Source: DSWT01 sp035420085
GTDB taxonomy: Bacteria; Chloroflexota; Anaerolineae; B4-G1; SLSP01
Direction: 5' to 3'
Assembly (NCBI GenBank): GCA_035420085.1
Contig: DAOLUH010000008.1
Location: forward strand, 62,001 to 126,000
Length of the DNA stretch: 64,000 bases
The number at the start of each line of letters is the position of its first letter. Position 1 is the stretch's first letter. Position numbers and translations under genes: made by a program. Shown here piece after piece: positions 27,871 to 36,992 of the stretch. The notes under the pieces are model-generated. The model was not told the DNA's origin, did no database searches, and worked only from the letters and a program-made list of their open reading frames with translations.

Positions 27871-29580
27871 TCAAAGCTCGGCTCGGGTGCGATCCACATC
27901 TGTCTTTACGGACTCGGGATTCACCAAACGAACCACCAAATCTTCCAAAGATAATGCCTGACAAATCTGCTCGGCGGCCGTGCGCAGCACCGCTCCCATG
28001 TCCAACGTCTCACGAATGCGCCCGGACACCTGGCCGATCACCCGCTCGCGGGCGGCAGCGCGTTGCGAATCCTGATACAGCCGCGCGCTATCCAAAGCGA
28101 TGCCTAGCTGTTCGGTAAGCGATTCCACCAACGCGATTTCTTCAGATGTCCAGGCGCTGTGTTCACCGGGTTTCGTAAAGTCAATCACGCCGATGATCTC
28201 ATTACGCACCTTGACCGGCACAGCCAACCGCCGCGCTTCTTGCGTATCCTGTATGACGCTGCCGGTCTGCAGGGCCGTTTCCATCTCTGGCAGCCATAGA
28301 TCGCCGGCCGGAACAGTCGTCCGTTCGTCGCTGAAGAATCCCCTGGTTTGACTGGCGCTCAACAAGCTCTCCCACGCCCCACCGGTGATTGCGCCATAGG
28401 CGCGCCGCTCGACTTCAGCAACCTGGCGGGCCTGTTCAAAGAGTCGCGCATTGCTGATGGCGACGGCGACCTGGGCAGCCAAAGCCCGCAATGTGCGCAC
28501 ATCTTGTTCGCTAAACACCCGCCCTTGCCGCCCCTGAACATCCAATACACCGATAATCTCGTTGCGGACGAGTAGAGGCAGAGCCAACTCAACGCGCGTC
28601 TCAGGCAATTCTGCAACGCGCCGATAGGCTATACCCTGGTCAACATCCGCCACCAACCGGTCTTCACCCCGACGCGCCACCATGCCGACGATGCCTTCGA
28701 CGCCCACACGCACGCGGAATCCGCGGGTCAATAATTCATGCCCGTGACCAGAGACGGCGCGCAGTTCAGCCCAGTCGCCGGTCTCATCCAGCAGGTAGAG
28801 GCCCACGTGATAAAAACCATATTGCGCGCGGATGACGTCCACTACGTGCGTGAGCAAGGCTTGTGGATCGTCCATCACTGCCGCCGATTCATAGGCCACA
28901 GCGGTCGTGGCTTGCAGATAATTGTTGGCGCGTTCAGAATCCCGGGTCCGTTCCTGCACTAAAGTTTGCAGCTCCCGTCTTTGGCTCTCGGACTCGGCGG
29001 CGAAACGTTGGGCGCGCTGAATAGCGTCCGTCAACTGCCCCATCGCCAGATACAAGAGCAAAGCAGCAATGCCGTAGTTGACGGTGTGCGTTACCCAGTA
29101 GTTGACGGGGACATTCGGCGCTAGAGGGGGCGGTAAAACGCCCAAGATATCAGCGACAAAGGCAACCGTAGCGGCCACAAAGCTCCAGACAGCAACAACA
29201 ATGCCAGCCCGCCCCCCCAACAAGAGCGCAGAGATCATAATCACAATGACGATTGTGGTGAAGCTGGTATTGACGACGCCGCCAAAAAGGAAGCCCATCA
29301 CCACCAATACCAGCCAAAGCATAATGGATGTAAGGATTGACGCGGCGCGCACATACCCACGGCGCAAAATATACAGCGCGACGACGACCGGTACAAATAG
29401 AGAAACCCACGTGACGGTCATCACGGCATAATTGCGCAAGGCGATGACCACCACCAATGACGCCAAAGTAATCATGAGCGCCGTCCCCAGCAAGACCGTA
29501 TGGACAAGACGCGCCACGCGATTCTTTTCTACGTCACCCTCAAATAGCGGTGGTTTGAACCAGCGGCGAAGCATCGTCAT
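27871..29580 (-). CDS. Six-TM GAF sensor (PPVF-type N-terminus)
   Basis: 569 residues from an ATG with GGGAGGGAA upstream. The leader LRRWFKPPLFEGDVEKNRVA and six transmembrane segments (27-185) match the subfamily at 6559, 11203 and 29647. A coiled coil (185-225) precedes GAF (225-380, YHVGLYLLDETGDWAELRA, EGIVGMVARRG), the half-GAF module (390-498, LWLPEMETALQTG, GVIDFTKPGEHSAW) and the stub (505-550, ISGRIRE-type helix, VVRLVNPES). It is most similar to the adjacent 29647 gene and is probably a tandem duplicate. A run of seven C on the plus strand near 29211 falls in its membrane region without breaking the frame. No effector domain. Confidence 0.94.
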   Translation of the reverse strand: MTMLRRWFKPPLFEGDVEKNRVARLVHTVLLGTALMITLASLVVVIALRNYAVMTVTWVSLFVPVVVALYILRRGYVRAASILTSIMLWLVLVVMGFLFGGVVNTSFTTIVIVIMISALLLGGRAGIVVAVWSFVAATVAFVADILGVLPPPLAPNVPVNYWVTHTVNYGIAALLLYLAMGQLTDAIQRAQRFAAESESQRRELQTLVQERTRDSERANNYLQATTAVAYESAAVMDDPQALLTHVVDVIRAQYGFYHVGLYLLDETGDWAELRAVSGHGHELLTRGFRVRVGVEGIVGMVARRGEDRLVADVDQGIAYRRVAELPETRVELALPLLVRNEIIGVLDVQGRQGRVFSEQDVRTLRALAAQVAVAISNARLFEQARQVAEVERRAYGAITGGAWESLLSASQTRGFFSDERTTVPAGDLWLPEMETALQTGSVIQDTQEARRLAVPVKVRNEIIGVIDFTKPGEHSAWTSEEIALVESLTEQLGIALDSARLYQDSQRAAARERVIGQVSGRIRETLDMGAVLRTAAEQICQALSLEDLVVRLVNPESVKTDVDRTRAEL

Positions 29581-29646
29581 GGTAATTCCCTCCCGCTGCT
29601 TGTGCAGCCAGACATAGCGCCGGAAAAACGTTTGTAGTCGCCGTGG

Positions 29647-31350
29647 CTATATCGCACCATCATCCACCTCACGGACTTTTTTCGGCCTTGCCAGTTGCAC
29701 GAGAACACCCTCCAAACCCAATGCCTGGCGCATCTCGTGAGCGGCGGTCTTGAGCACGGTATCCATATCCAAGGACTCACGCATACGCCCCGTCACCTGA
29801 CCAAGCAATCGTTCGCGCGCAGCGGCGCGTTGCGTGTCCTGGTAGAGGCGCGCGCTTTCCAAGGCGATACCCAACTGCCCGGTCAATGACTCCACCAGCG
29901 CAACCTCTTCGGCTGTCCATACATCACCTTCACCCGACTTGGCAAAGTCAATGACCCCGATCACCTCATCACGCACTTTCACCGGCACGGCTAACCGCCG
30001 GACGTCATGGGAAGCCTGGACCGTTCCGCCAGTCTGCAAAGCTGCCTTCATCTCCGGTTGCCAGAGGTTGCCCGCCGGTGCGGTCGCTTCTGCAGTGCTC
30101 GAAAATCCAAGCGTCTCACTGGTACGCAACAAGTCTTGCCACGCTTCGGCGGTCAACACCCCGTAGGCGCGCCGCTCTACTTCTGCCGCCTGGCGCGCTT
30201 GTTCGACCAGGCGCGCGTTGCTGATGGCCATGGCGACTTGATCAGCCAATGCCTGGAGGGTCTGCACATCCTGCGCAGCAAAGGCGCGCACTGCGGCGCT
30301 TTGTATATCCAAAACTCCGATGATTTGATTACGGGTTTGCAAGGGCAGTACCAACTCGGAACGCGTGTCAGGTAAGTCTTCCTGCCGCAAATAGAGAGGT
30401 TCTTGTTCAACGTCCTCAGCCAAACGATATATTCCGCGCCGCACAACGTCGCCGATCATACCTTCCACGCCGGCTCGCAGACGAAAGCCGCGCGCCGCCA
30501 ATTCCTGACCAGCGCCAGAGGCCGCGCGTAGCTCAACCCATTCAGCATTTTCATCCAGCAGGTGCAGACCGACATGGTAAAATCCGAACTGATTCTGGAT
30601 GATATTCACCACCCGGGCAAATAATTCCTGGGGATCACCCATCGCCGCCGCAGCTTCTCGCGCCACTGCGGTGGTCGCTTGCAGGTAGTTGACATTGCGT
30701 TCCGAGTCCTGCGTGCGTTGGTGGACCAACAGTTGCAACTGTTCTCGCTGCAATTCCGATTCGGCGGTCAGCCGTCGGGCGCGCTGGAGCGCCGTGCGCA
30801 GATTGCGCATCGCCATATAGAGCAAGGCCCCGGACATCCCATAGTTCAGAATGTGGTTGACCAAAAAGGTCGTCGGGTCGTCGGGGCGCGCTGGGGCAGG
30901 TAAAAGGCCCGTTACTTCTACAATGTAAACGACAACGATCGCTGCAATGCTAACGACGGTAACAATGATTCCGCCCTGCCCACCTAACAACAACGCGGCA
31001 ATGATAATCACCAGTGTGACCGTGGTGTAGCCCGCGTTGACCACCCCACCAATAAACGCTCCGGATACCACCAGCACCAGCCACAGGGCGGCGACGATGA
31101 TTACAGCAGCGACACGCACGTGACCGCGTCGCAACGACCACAGCGCCGCCAGCATCGGCACCATCATACTCACGTAAAGCGTCCCCATCAGCGCGTAAAT
31201 CCGCAGCATAAGTATGACGACCAGCGAGGCCAGCGTGATCAACGTGATGAGGACCAGCAAAATCGTATTGACGAGGCTGGCGGTCTCAGTCTTGTCCTCA
31301 TCGCCTGCAAACACCGGCGGCGCAAGGAATTGTCGGATGCGCATCCACAT
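29647..31350 (-). CDS. Six-TM GAF sensor (PPVF-type N-terminus)
   Basis: 567 residues from the ATG at 31350, which follows GAGGAGG; the TTG 18 bases upstream is part of that ribosome site and is unlikely to start translation. The leader MWMRIRQFLAPPVFAGDE and six transmembrane segments (25-185) place it with the gene just downstream, 66 bp away. GAF (225-380, FGFYHVGLHLLDENAEWVEL, EGMIGDVVRRG), half-GAF module (388-498, GVIDFAKSGEGDVW) and stub (505-550, MRESLDMDTVLKTA, VLVQLARP) follow. There is no catalytic domain. The strong similarity of this pair suggests a recent tandem duplication with divergence in the TM and GAF parts. Confidence 0.94.
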   Translation of the reverse strand: MWMRIRQFLAPPVFAGDEDKTETASLVNTILLVLITLITLASLVVILMLRIYALMGTLYVSMMVPMLAALWSLRRGHVRVAAVIIVAALWLVLVVSGAFIGGVVNAGYTTVTLVIIIAALLLGGQGGIIVTVVSIAAIVVVYIVEVTGLLPAPARPDDPTTFLVNHILNYGMSGALLYMAMRNLRTALQRARRLTAESELQREQLQLLVHQRTQDSERNVNYLQATTAVAREAAAAMGDPQELFARVVNIIQNQFGFYHVGLHLLDENAEWVELRAASGAGQELAARGFRLRAGVEGMIGDVVRRGIYRLAEDVEQEPLYLRQEDLPDTRSELVLPLQTRNQIIGVLDIQSAAVRAFAAQDVQTLQALADQVAMAISNARLVEQARQAAEVERRAYGVLTAEAWQDLLRTSETLGFSSTAEATAPAGNLWQPEMKAALQTGGTVQASHDVRRLAVPVKVRDEVIGVIDFAKSGEGDVWTAEEVALVESLTGQLGIALESARLYQDTQRAAARERLLGQVTGRMRESLDMDTVLKTAAHEMRQALGLEGVLVQLARPKKVREVDDGAI

Positions 31351-31368
31351 ACTCACGTTCCTCCTCAA

Positions 31369-32760
31369 CTATACCGTCGGTTGATGGGTTTCGACCGCAT
31401 CATCGTCGCGCACGGCCTCCGGTCGCGCCAGTTGGATGATGACGCCCCCCAGTCCCAAAGCCTGGCGCATCTCATTAACCGCGGTCTTGAGCACAGTTTC
31501 CATATCCAATGACGCGCGCATACGCGCCGTTATCGTACCGACCACTTGCTCTTGGGCGGCGCGGCGTTGCACATCATCGAACAGACGCAAGCTCTCGATG
31601 GTTTGCGCGAGCTGCCCAGTCACGTCTTCGATCAGGGCTAACTCTTCCGCAGTCCAGGGCCGCCCGTCGGGGTGCAGCCCGCCAAGCGCGCCCACTACTT
31701 GCCGGTTGATGACCAGCGGCACCGCAACACCTTCATCTTGCGCCACAAGCGCTCCGCTATCTACCGCCCGCGTCATTTGCGGCAGCCACTCCGCATCTGA
31801 TGTGATCTGGTTTTGGCGATATGCAAATCCCGGCTGCACACGTCCCGACGCCATGACAGTTTCCCAGGCCTGTTCAGTGTAACGACGCTGCACCTCCTGA
31901 GCCTGGGTCAACGCCTTGACCAGCGCCTCCACCGTAGAATTGAGGTATTCGCCCAGGGCGTGCAGTTCGCGGTCGCCTTCAACGTCTTCTTCCAGAACAC
32001 CGACATCCACGCGGGCGGCGTAATCTCCGGCAGCGACACGCGACAGATAGTCGGCATATCCGGCGACGGTCTCGCGCAGGTGCAGCGCCGAGTGCGCTTC
32101 CCGTTCGCGCAGTTCGCGCTCGGTCAGGGCCAACTGCTCGGCCTGACGACTGGCTTGCGCCAGTTCCAAACCACGCTGCTGCTCTGCAGCAAGAGCGCGC
32201 CCGGTCTGGTTGACAAATGTCCCTGCCGCCAAAACGGTCACGATAAAAACCGCCATAAAGAAAACAATTTGAATCAACCAGACGGATGTTTCAGGTATCC
32301 GTGGTGGGCGCAACACCTGAGTGGCCTCCAAAATCGCCATGAGCAAATAAAGGATGCCAATGGCAACGGCGGCTTGACTCAATGGCCTGAAGCCACCAAC
32401 CAGTCCGACAATCACCACTGCCATGACGAGACCCACTGTTACCGGGCCTGTCACGCCGCCGAGAAGATAGATGGCGACTGTCAGACCGCCAATCAACCCG
32501 GAGGTGTAGACTGTAACCCCCGCGTTCAAGCGTTGACGGCGGATCAGCCATAAGCCAATGCCACTGAGGATGAGGAACACCACCGCCACTACCGCGACGT
32601 AACGTCCCGCAAACTGTGATCCGGCGAACCACAAATTCATAAAAATGATCAGGAGGATCGCCGCGGCCGCCATTGACATCTGAATGACCACGCGCGCCAT
32701 CTGGGTGCGCAGGATTTGTTCTTGATCCATTTCAACTGGCGCTGACTGAGTGTTCGTCAT
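31369..32760 (-). CDS. Six-TM sensor with HAMP-like linker and no full GAF
   Basis: 463 residues, the shortest intact membrane sensor here; it overlaps the preceding gene by four bases. Six transmembrane segments (24-190), a helical stretch (190-235) and a HAMP-like piece (240-290, RVAAGDYAARVDVGVLEED, LHALGEYLNSTVEALVKAL) lead straight into the half-GAF module (295-410, YTEQAWETVMASGRVQPGFA, ALGGLHPDGRPWTAEELAL). The common stub follows (415-452, ITARMRASLDMETVLKTA). The usual full GAF is absent. The truncated gene at 1-949 has the same plan. This pair defines the minimal sensor: membrane input, linker, half-GAF module and stub. Function beyond that cannot be read from the sequence. Confidence 0.93.
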   Translation of the reverse strand: MTNTQSAPVEMDQEQILRTQMARVVIQMSMAAAAILLIIFMNLWFAGSQFAGRYVAVVAVVFLILSGIGLWLIRRQRLNAGVTVYTSGLIGGLTVAIYLLGGVTGPVTVGLVMAVVIVGLVGGFRPLSQAAVAIGILYLLMAILEATQVLRPPRIPETSVWLIQIVFFMAVFIVTVLAAGTFVNQTGRALAAEQQRGLELAQASRQAEQLALTERELREREAHSALHLRETVAGYADYLSRVAAGDYAARVDVGVLEEDVEGDRELHALGEYLNSTVEALVKALTQAQEVQRRYTEQAWETVMASGRVQPGFAYRQNQITSDAEWLPQMTRAVDSGALVAQDEGVAVPLVINRQVVGALGGLHPDGRPWTAEELALIEDVTGQLAQTIESLRLFDDVQRRAAQEQVVGTITARMRASLDMETVLKTAVNEMRQALGLGGVIIQLARPEAVRDDDAVETHQPTV

Positions 32761-35700
32761 TTTTCCCTCTTCTCTGGCGCACCAGAATCGCTTCCCGGCC
32801 CAACATCTATTCGCGCCACCATCTCGGCGCCTAAGACCTCGCCTAATTGCCGGATCGCGCGTTGGATGGCCTCGTCCACCGTCAGCGCGCCGCGAATCTG
32901 GTCGGTGATCTGGCGGGTCAAACGCTCACGCCCGGCGGTGCGCTGTGTCTCTTCGAGCAAGCGCAACGTTTCGGCCACCATCCCCATGCGTTCGGCCACT
33001 GTCTCTACCAGGGCGATTTCGTCCTCGGTCCACTCGCGCCCGCCGTCCTCGTCGTGAATGCCCAAGGCGCCGATGATCTCACCGCGTTGTGTGATCGGGG
33101 CGACCAGCGCCGCATGATCATTGATCGGCGCATCACGACCCGACATCGCAACAGCGCCCTGCCGGGTCAGCGCCGCCCGGATCTCGGGCAGCACAGCCTG
33201 CGCGCCGCCCACGTCGCGCAAGGGCGTCACGCCGGGGCGCGTCACTTCATACTCAGAGGGCAACCCCGCTGCCCGATACCCCTGCCAGGCTTCATGCATA
33301 TACTGGCGTTGTATCATTTCCAGATCGCGCAAGGCGCTCTGGGTCTGCTCGAACAAGCGGATGTTCGTGATGGCGTTGGCTAACTGGTCAGCTAAAGCTT
33401 GCAGCACGGTGATGTCTTCCGCGCCAAAGGCAGAGGCTTCGGTACTCTGGATGGTCAGCGCGCCGATGACGCCGCCGCGACTGACCAGCGGCAGCGCCAA
33501 CTCCGAGCGCGTAGCGGGCAATAAGGGGTTCTCGAAGCGCACGGCCTCGGCGCCCACGTCCAGCGCAATGCGCGCCTGCCCCGTCGCCACGCACTGTCCA
33601 ATCATTGAGGCGCCGCCGACTTCCAGACGATGGCCGCGCGCGATCATCTGCGCGCCGGCCTCGCCGGTCCCGGCGCGCAAGACCGCCCACTGCTGGCGGC
33701 GCGCGCTGGCAAATTCGGCCGGAACCTCTGACGTATCCACCAGAAACAAACCGGCGTAGTACAGGTCCAGTTGCTTGCGTAACAGTTCTACGGCCTGCTG
33801 GATCAAGGTGTCTACGTCCAACACCTCACTCGCTATCCGCGCCACATCGGCCACCGTTTGGAGCTGCAGAGCGCGCCGCAGCATCACAGCTTCGGTGCGT
33901 TTGCGCTCAGTAATATCGCGGCCTATACCCACCAGTCCGGTAACCTTCCCTTGATCATCTCGCAAAAGCACTTTGGTGGTCAAGGTCCACAGGGGTTGTC
34001 CAGTGGGGTCCCGATTGAATTCTTCGTGAGTGAATATGGACTGCCCTGACTGGATAAGCGCCTGTTCGTCGGTGTAATAGCGTTCTGCTAGATCTGCTGA
34101 ATAAAAGTCAAAGTCGTTCTTGCCGAGCAGTTCGTCCGGCGTGGTGGCCCCCATTTGGCGAGCCACAGCTATGTTGGCGAGAGTAAATCGGCTCTCGACA
34201 TCTTTGGCATAGACATGGTCTGGCAGATTGTCAATAAGCATACGCAACAGGTTGCGTTCCGCAGCCAACTGCATCTCTGCGCGTTTGCGCTCCGTGACAT
34301 CGCGCGATATGCCGAAAGTACCGATGATTTCACCAGCGCGGTCGCGCATGGGCATCTTGATCGTCGTGACCCATGTATCAGGTCGGTCAGGCCACGTTTC
34401 ACGCTCCTCGGTCTCCGGCATCGGTTCGCCGGTGCGGATGATGCGCTGCTCATCCTCGTAGGCGGGACGGGCATGATCCTCGGAGAAGAAATCGAAGTCG
34501 GATTTGCCGATAATTTCTCTGGGATCGGATAAACCAAAGCGGGCAGTCTGTGAACGGCTCGCACGAATAAAGCGGCTCTCCCGATCTTTGAAGTAAATAT
34601 GATCCGGGGTATTGTCCATCAGGGTGTCCATCAAGTACTGTTCAAGTTCCAGGGCTTCGTACAGCCGCGCATTCTCGATGGCGTTGGCAAGTTGATCCGC
34701 CAGGGTTTGCAGCACGGCGATGTCCTCCGTACTGAAAGCTGCCTCTCTGTCGCTTTGAATGGTCAACGCGCCAATGACGTCGCCCCGGCTAATTAAGGGC
34801 AGCGCCAGTTCCGAGCGCGTGTCCGGCAGCAGTGGATGGGGCTGGCGCACTTTCTCCAGGCCCACGTCCAATGCGACACGGGCTTCGCGGTGGGCAACAC
34901 ACCAGCCAATCATCGAAGTACCGCCAACCAGCAGCCGGTGTCCCTGCGCCACCATTTGTGCGCCGGCCTCGCCCGTACCTGCGCGTAACACGGCCCACTG
35001 CACGGCGGGATTTTCGGCATCGGCTTCCACAAGGAAGAGGCCAGCATAGTAGAGGTTGAATCGCTCGCGCACCAGGGTAACAACTTGTTGGATCAAAACA
35101 TCAGGCTCAAGCACCTCACTCGCAGCGCGCGCAACTTCAGCGGCAGTCTGTAATTGACGCGCACGGGCCGCCATCCGCTCGGTGAGCAGCACCCCCTGCA
35201 AGGCACTGCTGATCTGCCCACGCAGCGCGTCATAGATCGAACCGTCGCGTGGGCCTAGCTCGAACAGCGCACGTCCAAGTTGCACATTCAGAAAGTGAAG
35301 CGGCACAACCACTATACTGTAGCGCCGCTCTGTCGGCAAGAGTCCATCCGGCGCAAGCTGGCACGAGGGAAAATGCGCCTTCGACTTCTCCTGAAATCCA
35401 CGGACCCGGTCATAAGCCAACAACATCTGTGATCCAGCCGCGGGCGTTTGTTGATCAATGTAGAGCGAAAGATAGCTACTGGGGATATCCAACCTGGATA
35501 ACTCATAGGCTATCATATCTGCCAACGCATCAATGCTGACCGCAGTAATTAGAGTTTGACCGACGTCACGCAACGTCTGGTCGCGCCGCGCTGCCTGCAA
35601 CCTTTGCGAAGCTTGCGCCTGTTGAGCTGCGCCGCCGATCATCACACGCGCCTGTTGGAACAGGTTCTCAACCTGCCACAAGACTGTCTGAGGTTCAATG

Positions 35701-36992
35701 CAGGACAACACATACCGGCGTAATACAGAGATGCCATCTTGCCACGCTGTTACGTCGCGTTGTTCCAGCACAGTCTGCCGCAGGATTTCATCCAGCGTCC
35801 ACAAGAAAATTTCTGAGGGCGCGGCAGCTTCGATAGCCTTCAACGTCGTGATAAAAGCATCCACCAGCCACCCGGATTGCTCGGCAACTCGCACGCGCGT
35901 GGCCTCAGCCACATCGAGCGAAACAACGGCGGCAACTATGTCAGCCAGTATGTCGCCCCGGCGCGCCACCAATGCCGCATCAAAGGGCAGCGATGCATCC
36001 ACAAGTACGCGCGTTATTGGTTCTACCTGCGCCCGTCGGACGGTCGCGTCCAGACAGCCGCAGGAGCGACGAACGATCAAATCGGCCTGCAAGCGCGTCT
36101 GTGGCGCCACTGCCTCACCCTGAATTTGCGCCAGTAGCAATTCCGCCGCACAGCGACCTTGAGCCTGCAGAGGTTGGCGCGCCGTGGTCAGAGAAGGGGT
36201 GACGTACCGGCTGTCCTCAACATCATCAAATCCCACCAACGCCACATCGTCGGGTACGCGGATACCACGCGCGTGCAGGATTTCCAATATCTGGAGTCCA
36301 ATCCGGTCATCAACAGCGACCAACGCTTCGACATCCATCCGCGGGCGCAACCGCCGTTCATCAAACAACAAGCGAATGCCAGTTTCAGGGGTGTTATAGT
36401 GAACCCCAGGAATCACAAGCGCAGGATCAACAGCAATCCCATGTTCGGTTAACACGTCCACATAAGCGTTATAGCGCGCGTCATTCTCCGGGTGGCCTTC
36501 TTGTTTGTGGAAGAAGGCAATGCGCTGGTAGCCATGAACTTCAACGAGATGGTTGACCACGGCGCGCATACCTGCGTAGTTGTCCATCAACACGCCCGGT
36601 ATGCCTTCCAACGGCAGCGCGATGCTGGCTAACGGCAAAGGGCGGAAACGCTCGCAAAATGCTTGCATTTCCTCCATGCTGGCCGCCGTTCCGACAGAGC
36701 CGGAAGAGAGGATCAACCCGTCCACGTTGCCTTCGCCTAACAGATCGTAGAGCACATTATCCGGCGCAGCAGACTGTCCGGCCTGCGGGAGTGCGCCTCC
36801 CACAAAGACAAGCAGGTTGACATCCCGCTCACGAGCCAGGGCGTCAATGCCTTGAAACAGCGCGGTCTGGTAGCCCATCGTCAAACTATCAATGAAAAGA
36901 CCAAGCGTGGGTCGTCGCCGCGCTAACGTGGCGGGGCGGGATGTTTCTGCGTCTGTTGACGCCTTTTTCTTGCGGCTACTTTGCGTCGCCAT
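32757..36992 (-). CDS. Cytosolic LacI-type binding domain with GAF-PAS-PAS-GAF, no DNA-binding or output domain
   Basis: 1411 residues from the ATG at 36992, which has a GGAGGAGACA site and overlaps the preceding gene by 17 bases. Residues 28-310 form a LacI/PBP-type ligand-binding fold (PTLGLFIDSLTMGYQTALFQ, RPLPLASIALPLEGIP, VALVGFDDVEDSRY) ending at the Ser-Cys-Gly-Cys motif (310-313). There is no helix-turn-helix, signal peptide or transmembrane segment. A helical and GAF-like region (about 320-620) follows, with FELGPRDGSIYDALRGQIS. Then GAF (about 625-790), two PAS domains (about 795-1045, NTPDHIYFKD and NLPDHVYAKD), a second GAF (about 1055-1225), the half-GAF module and the stub. This is the largest protein of the window. 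It probably senses a cytosolic sugar-like metabolite; the ligand class is inferred from the fold only. Confidence 0.94.
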   Translation of the reverse strand: MATQSSRKKKASTDAETSRPATLARRRPTLGLFIDSLTMGYQTALFQGIDALARERDVNLLVFVGGALPQAGQSAAPDNVLYDLLGEGNVDGLILSSGSVGTAASMEEMQAFCERFRPLPLASIALPLEGIPGVLMDNYAGMRAVVNHLVEVHGYQRIAFFHKQEGHPENDARYNAYVDVLTEHGIAVDPALVIPGVHYNTPETGIRLLFDERRLRPRMDVEALVAVDDRIGLQILEILHARGIRVPDDVALVGFDDVEDSRYVTPSLTTARQPLQAQGRCAAELLLAQIQGEAVAPQTRLQADLIVRRSCGCLDATVRRAQVEPITRVLVDASLPFDAALVARRGDILADIVAAVVSLDVAEATRVRVAEQSGWLVDAFITTLKAIEAAAPSEIFLWTLDEILRQTVLEQRDVTAWQDGISVLRRYVLSCIEPQTVLWQVENLFQQARVMIGGAAQQAQASQRLQAARRDQTLRDVGQTLITAVSIDALADMIAYELSRLDIPSSYLSLYIDQQTPAAGSQMLLAYDRVRGFQEKSKAHFPSCQLAPDGLLPTERRYSIVVVPLHFLNVQLGRALFELGPRDGSIYDALRGQISSALQGVLLTERMAARARQLQTAAEVARAASEVLEPDVLIQQVVTLVRERFNLYYAGLFLVEADAENPAVQWAVLRAGTGEAGAQMVAQGHRLLVGGTSMIGWCVAHREARVALDVGLEKVRQPHPLLPDTRSELALPLISRGDVIGALTIQSDREAAFSTEDIAVLQTLADQLANAIENARLYEALELEQYLMDTLMDNTPDHIYFKDRESRFIRASRSQTARFGLSDPREIIGKSDFDFFSEDHARPAYEDEQRIIRTGEPMPETEERETWPDRPDTWVTTIKMPMRDRAGEIIGTFGISRDVTERKRAEMQLAAERNLLRMLIDNLPDHVYAKDVESRFTLANIAVARQMGATTPDELLGKNDFDFYSADLAERYYTDEQALIQSGQSIFTHEEFNRDPTGQPLWTLTTKVLLRDDQGKVTGLVGIGRDITERKRTEAVMLRRALQLQTVADVARIASEVLDVDTLIQQAVELLRKQLDLYYAGLFLVDTSEVPAEFASARRQQWAVLRAGTGEAGAQMIARGHRLEVGGASMIGQCVATGQARIALDVGAEAVRFENPLLPATRSELALPLVSRGGVIGALTIQSTEASAFGAEDITVLQALADQLANAITNIRLFEQTQSALRDLEMIQRQYMHEAWQGYRAAGLPSEYEVTRPGVTPLRDVGGAQAVLPEIRAALTRQGAVAMSGRDAPINDHAALVAPITQRGEIIGALGIHDEDGGREWTEDEIALVETVAERMGMVAETLRLLEETQRTAGRERLTRQITDQIRGALTVDEAIQRAIRQLGEVLGAEMVARIDVGPGSDSGAPEKREK

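Noticed and set aside
29577..29780. Small minus-strand frame between two sensor genes
   Set aside because: It overlaps the conserved C-terminus of the 29647 gene in another frame and has no ribosome site or motif.
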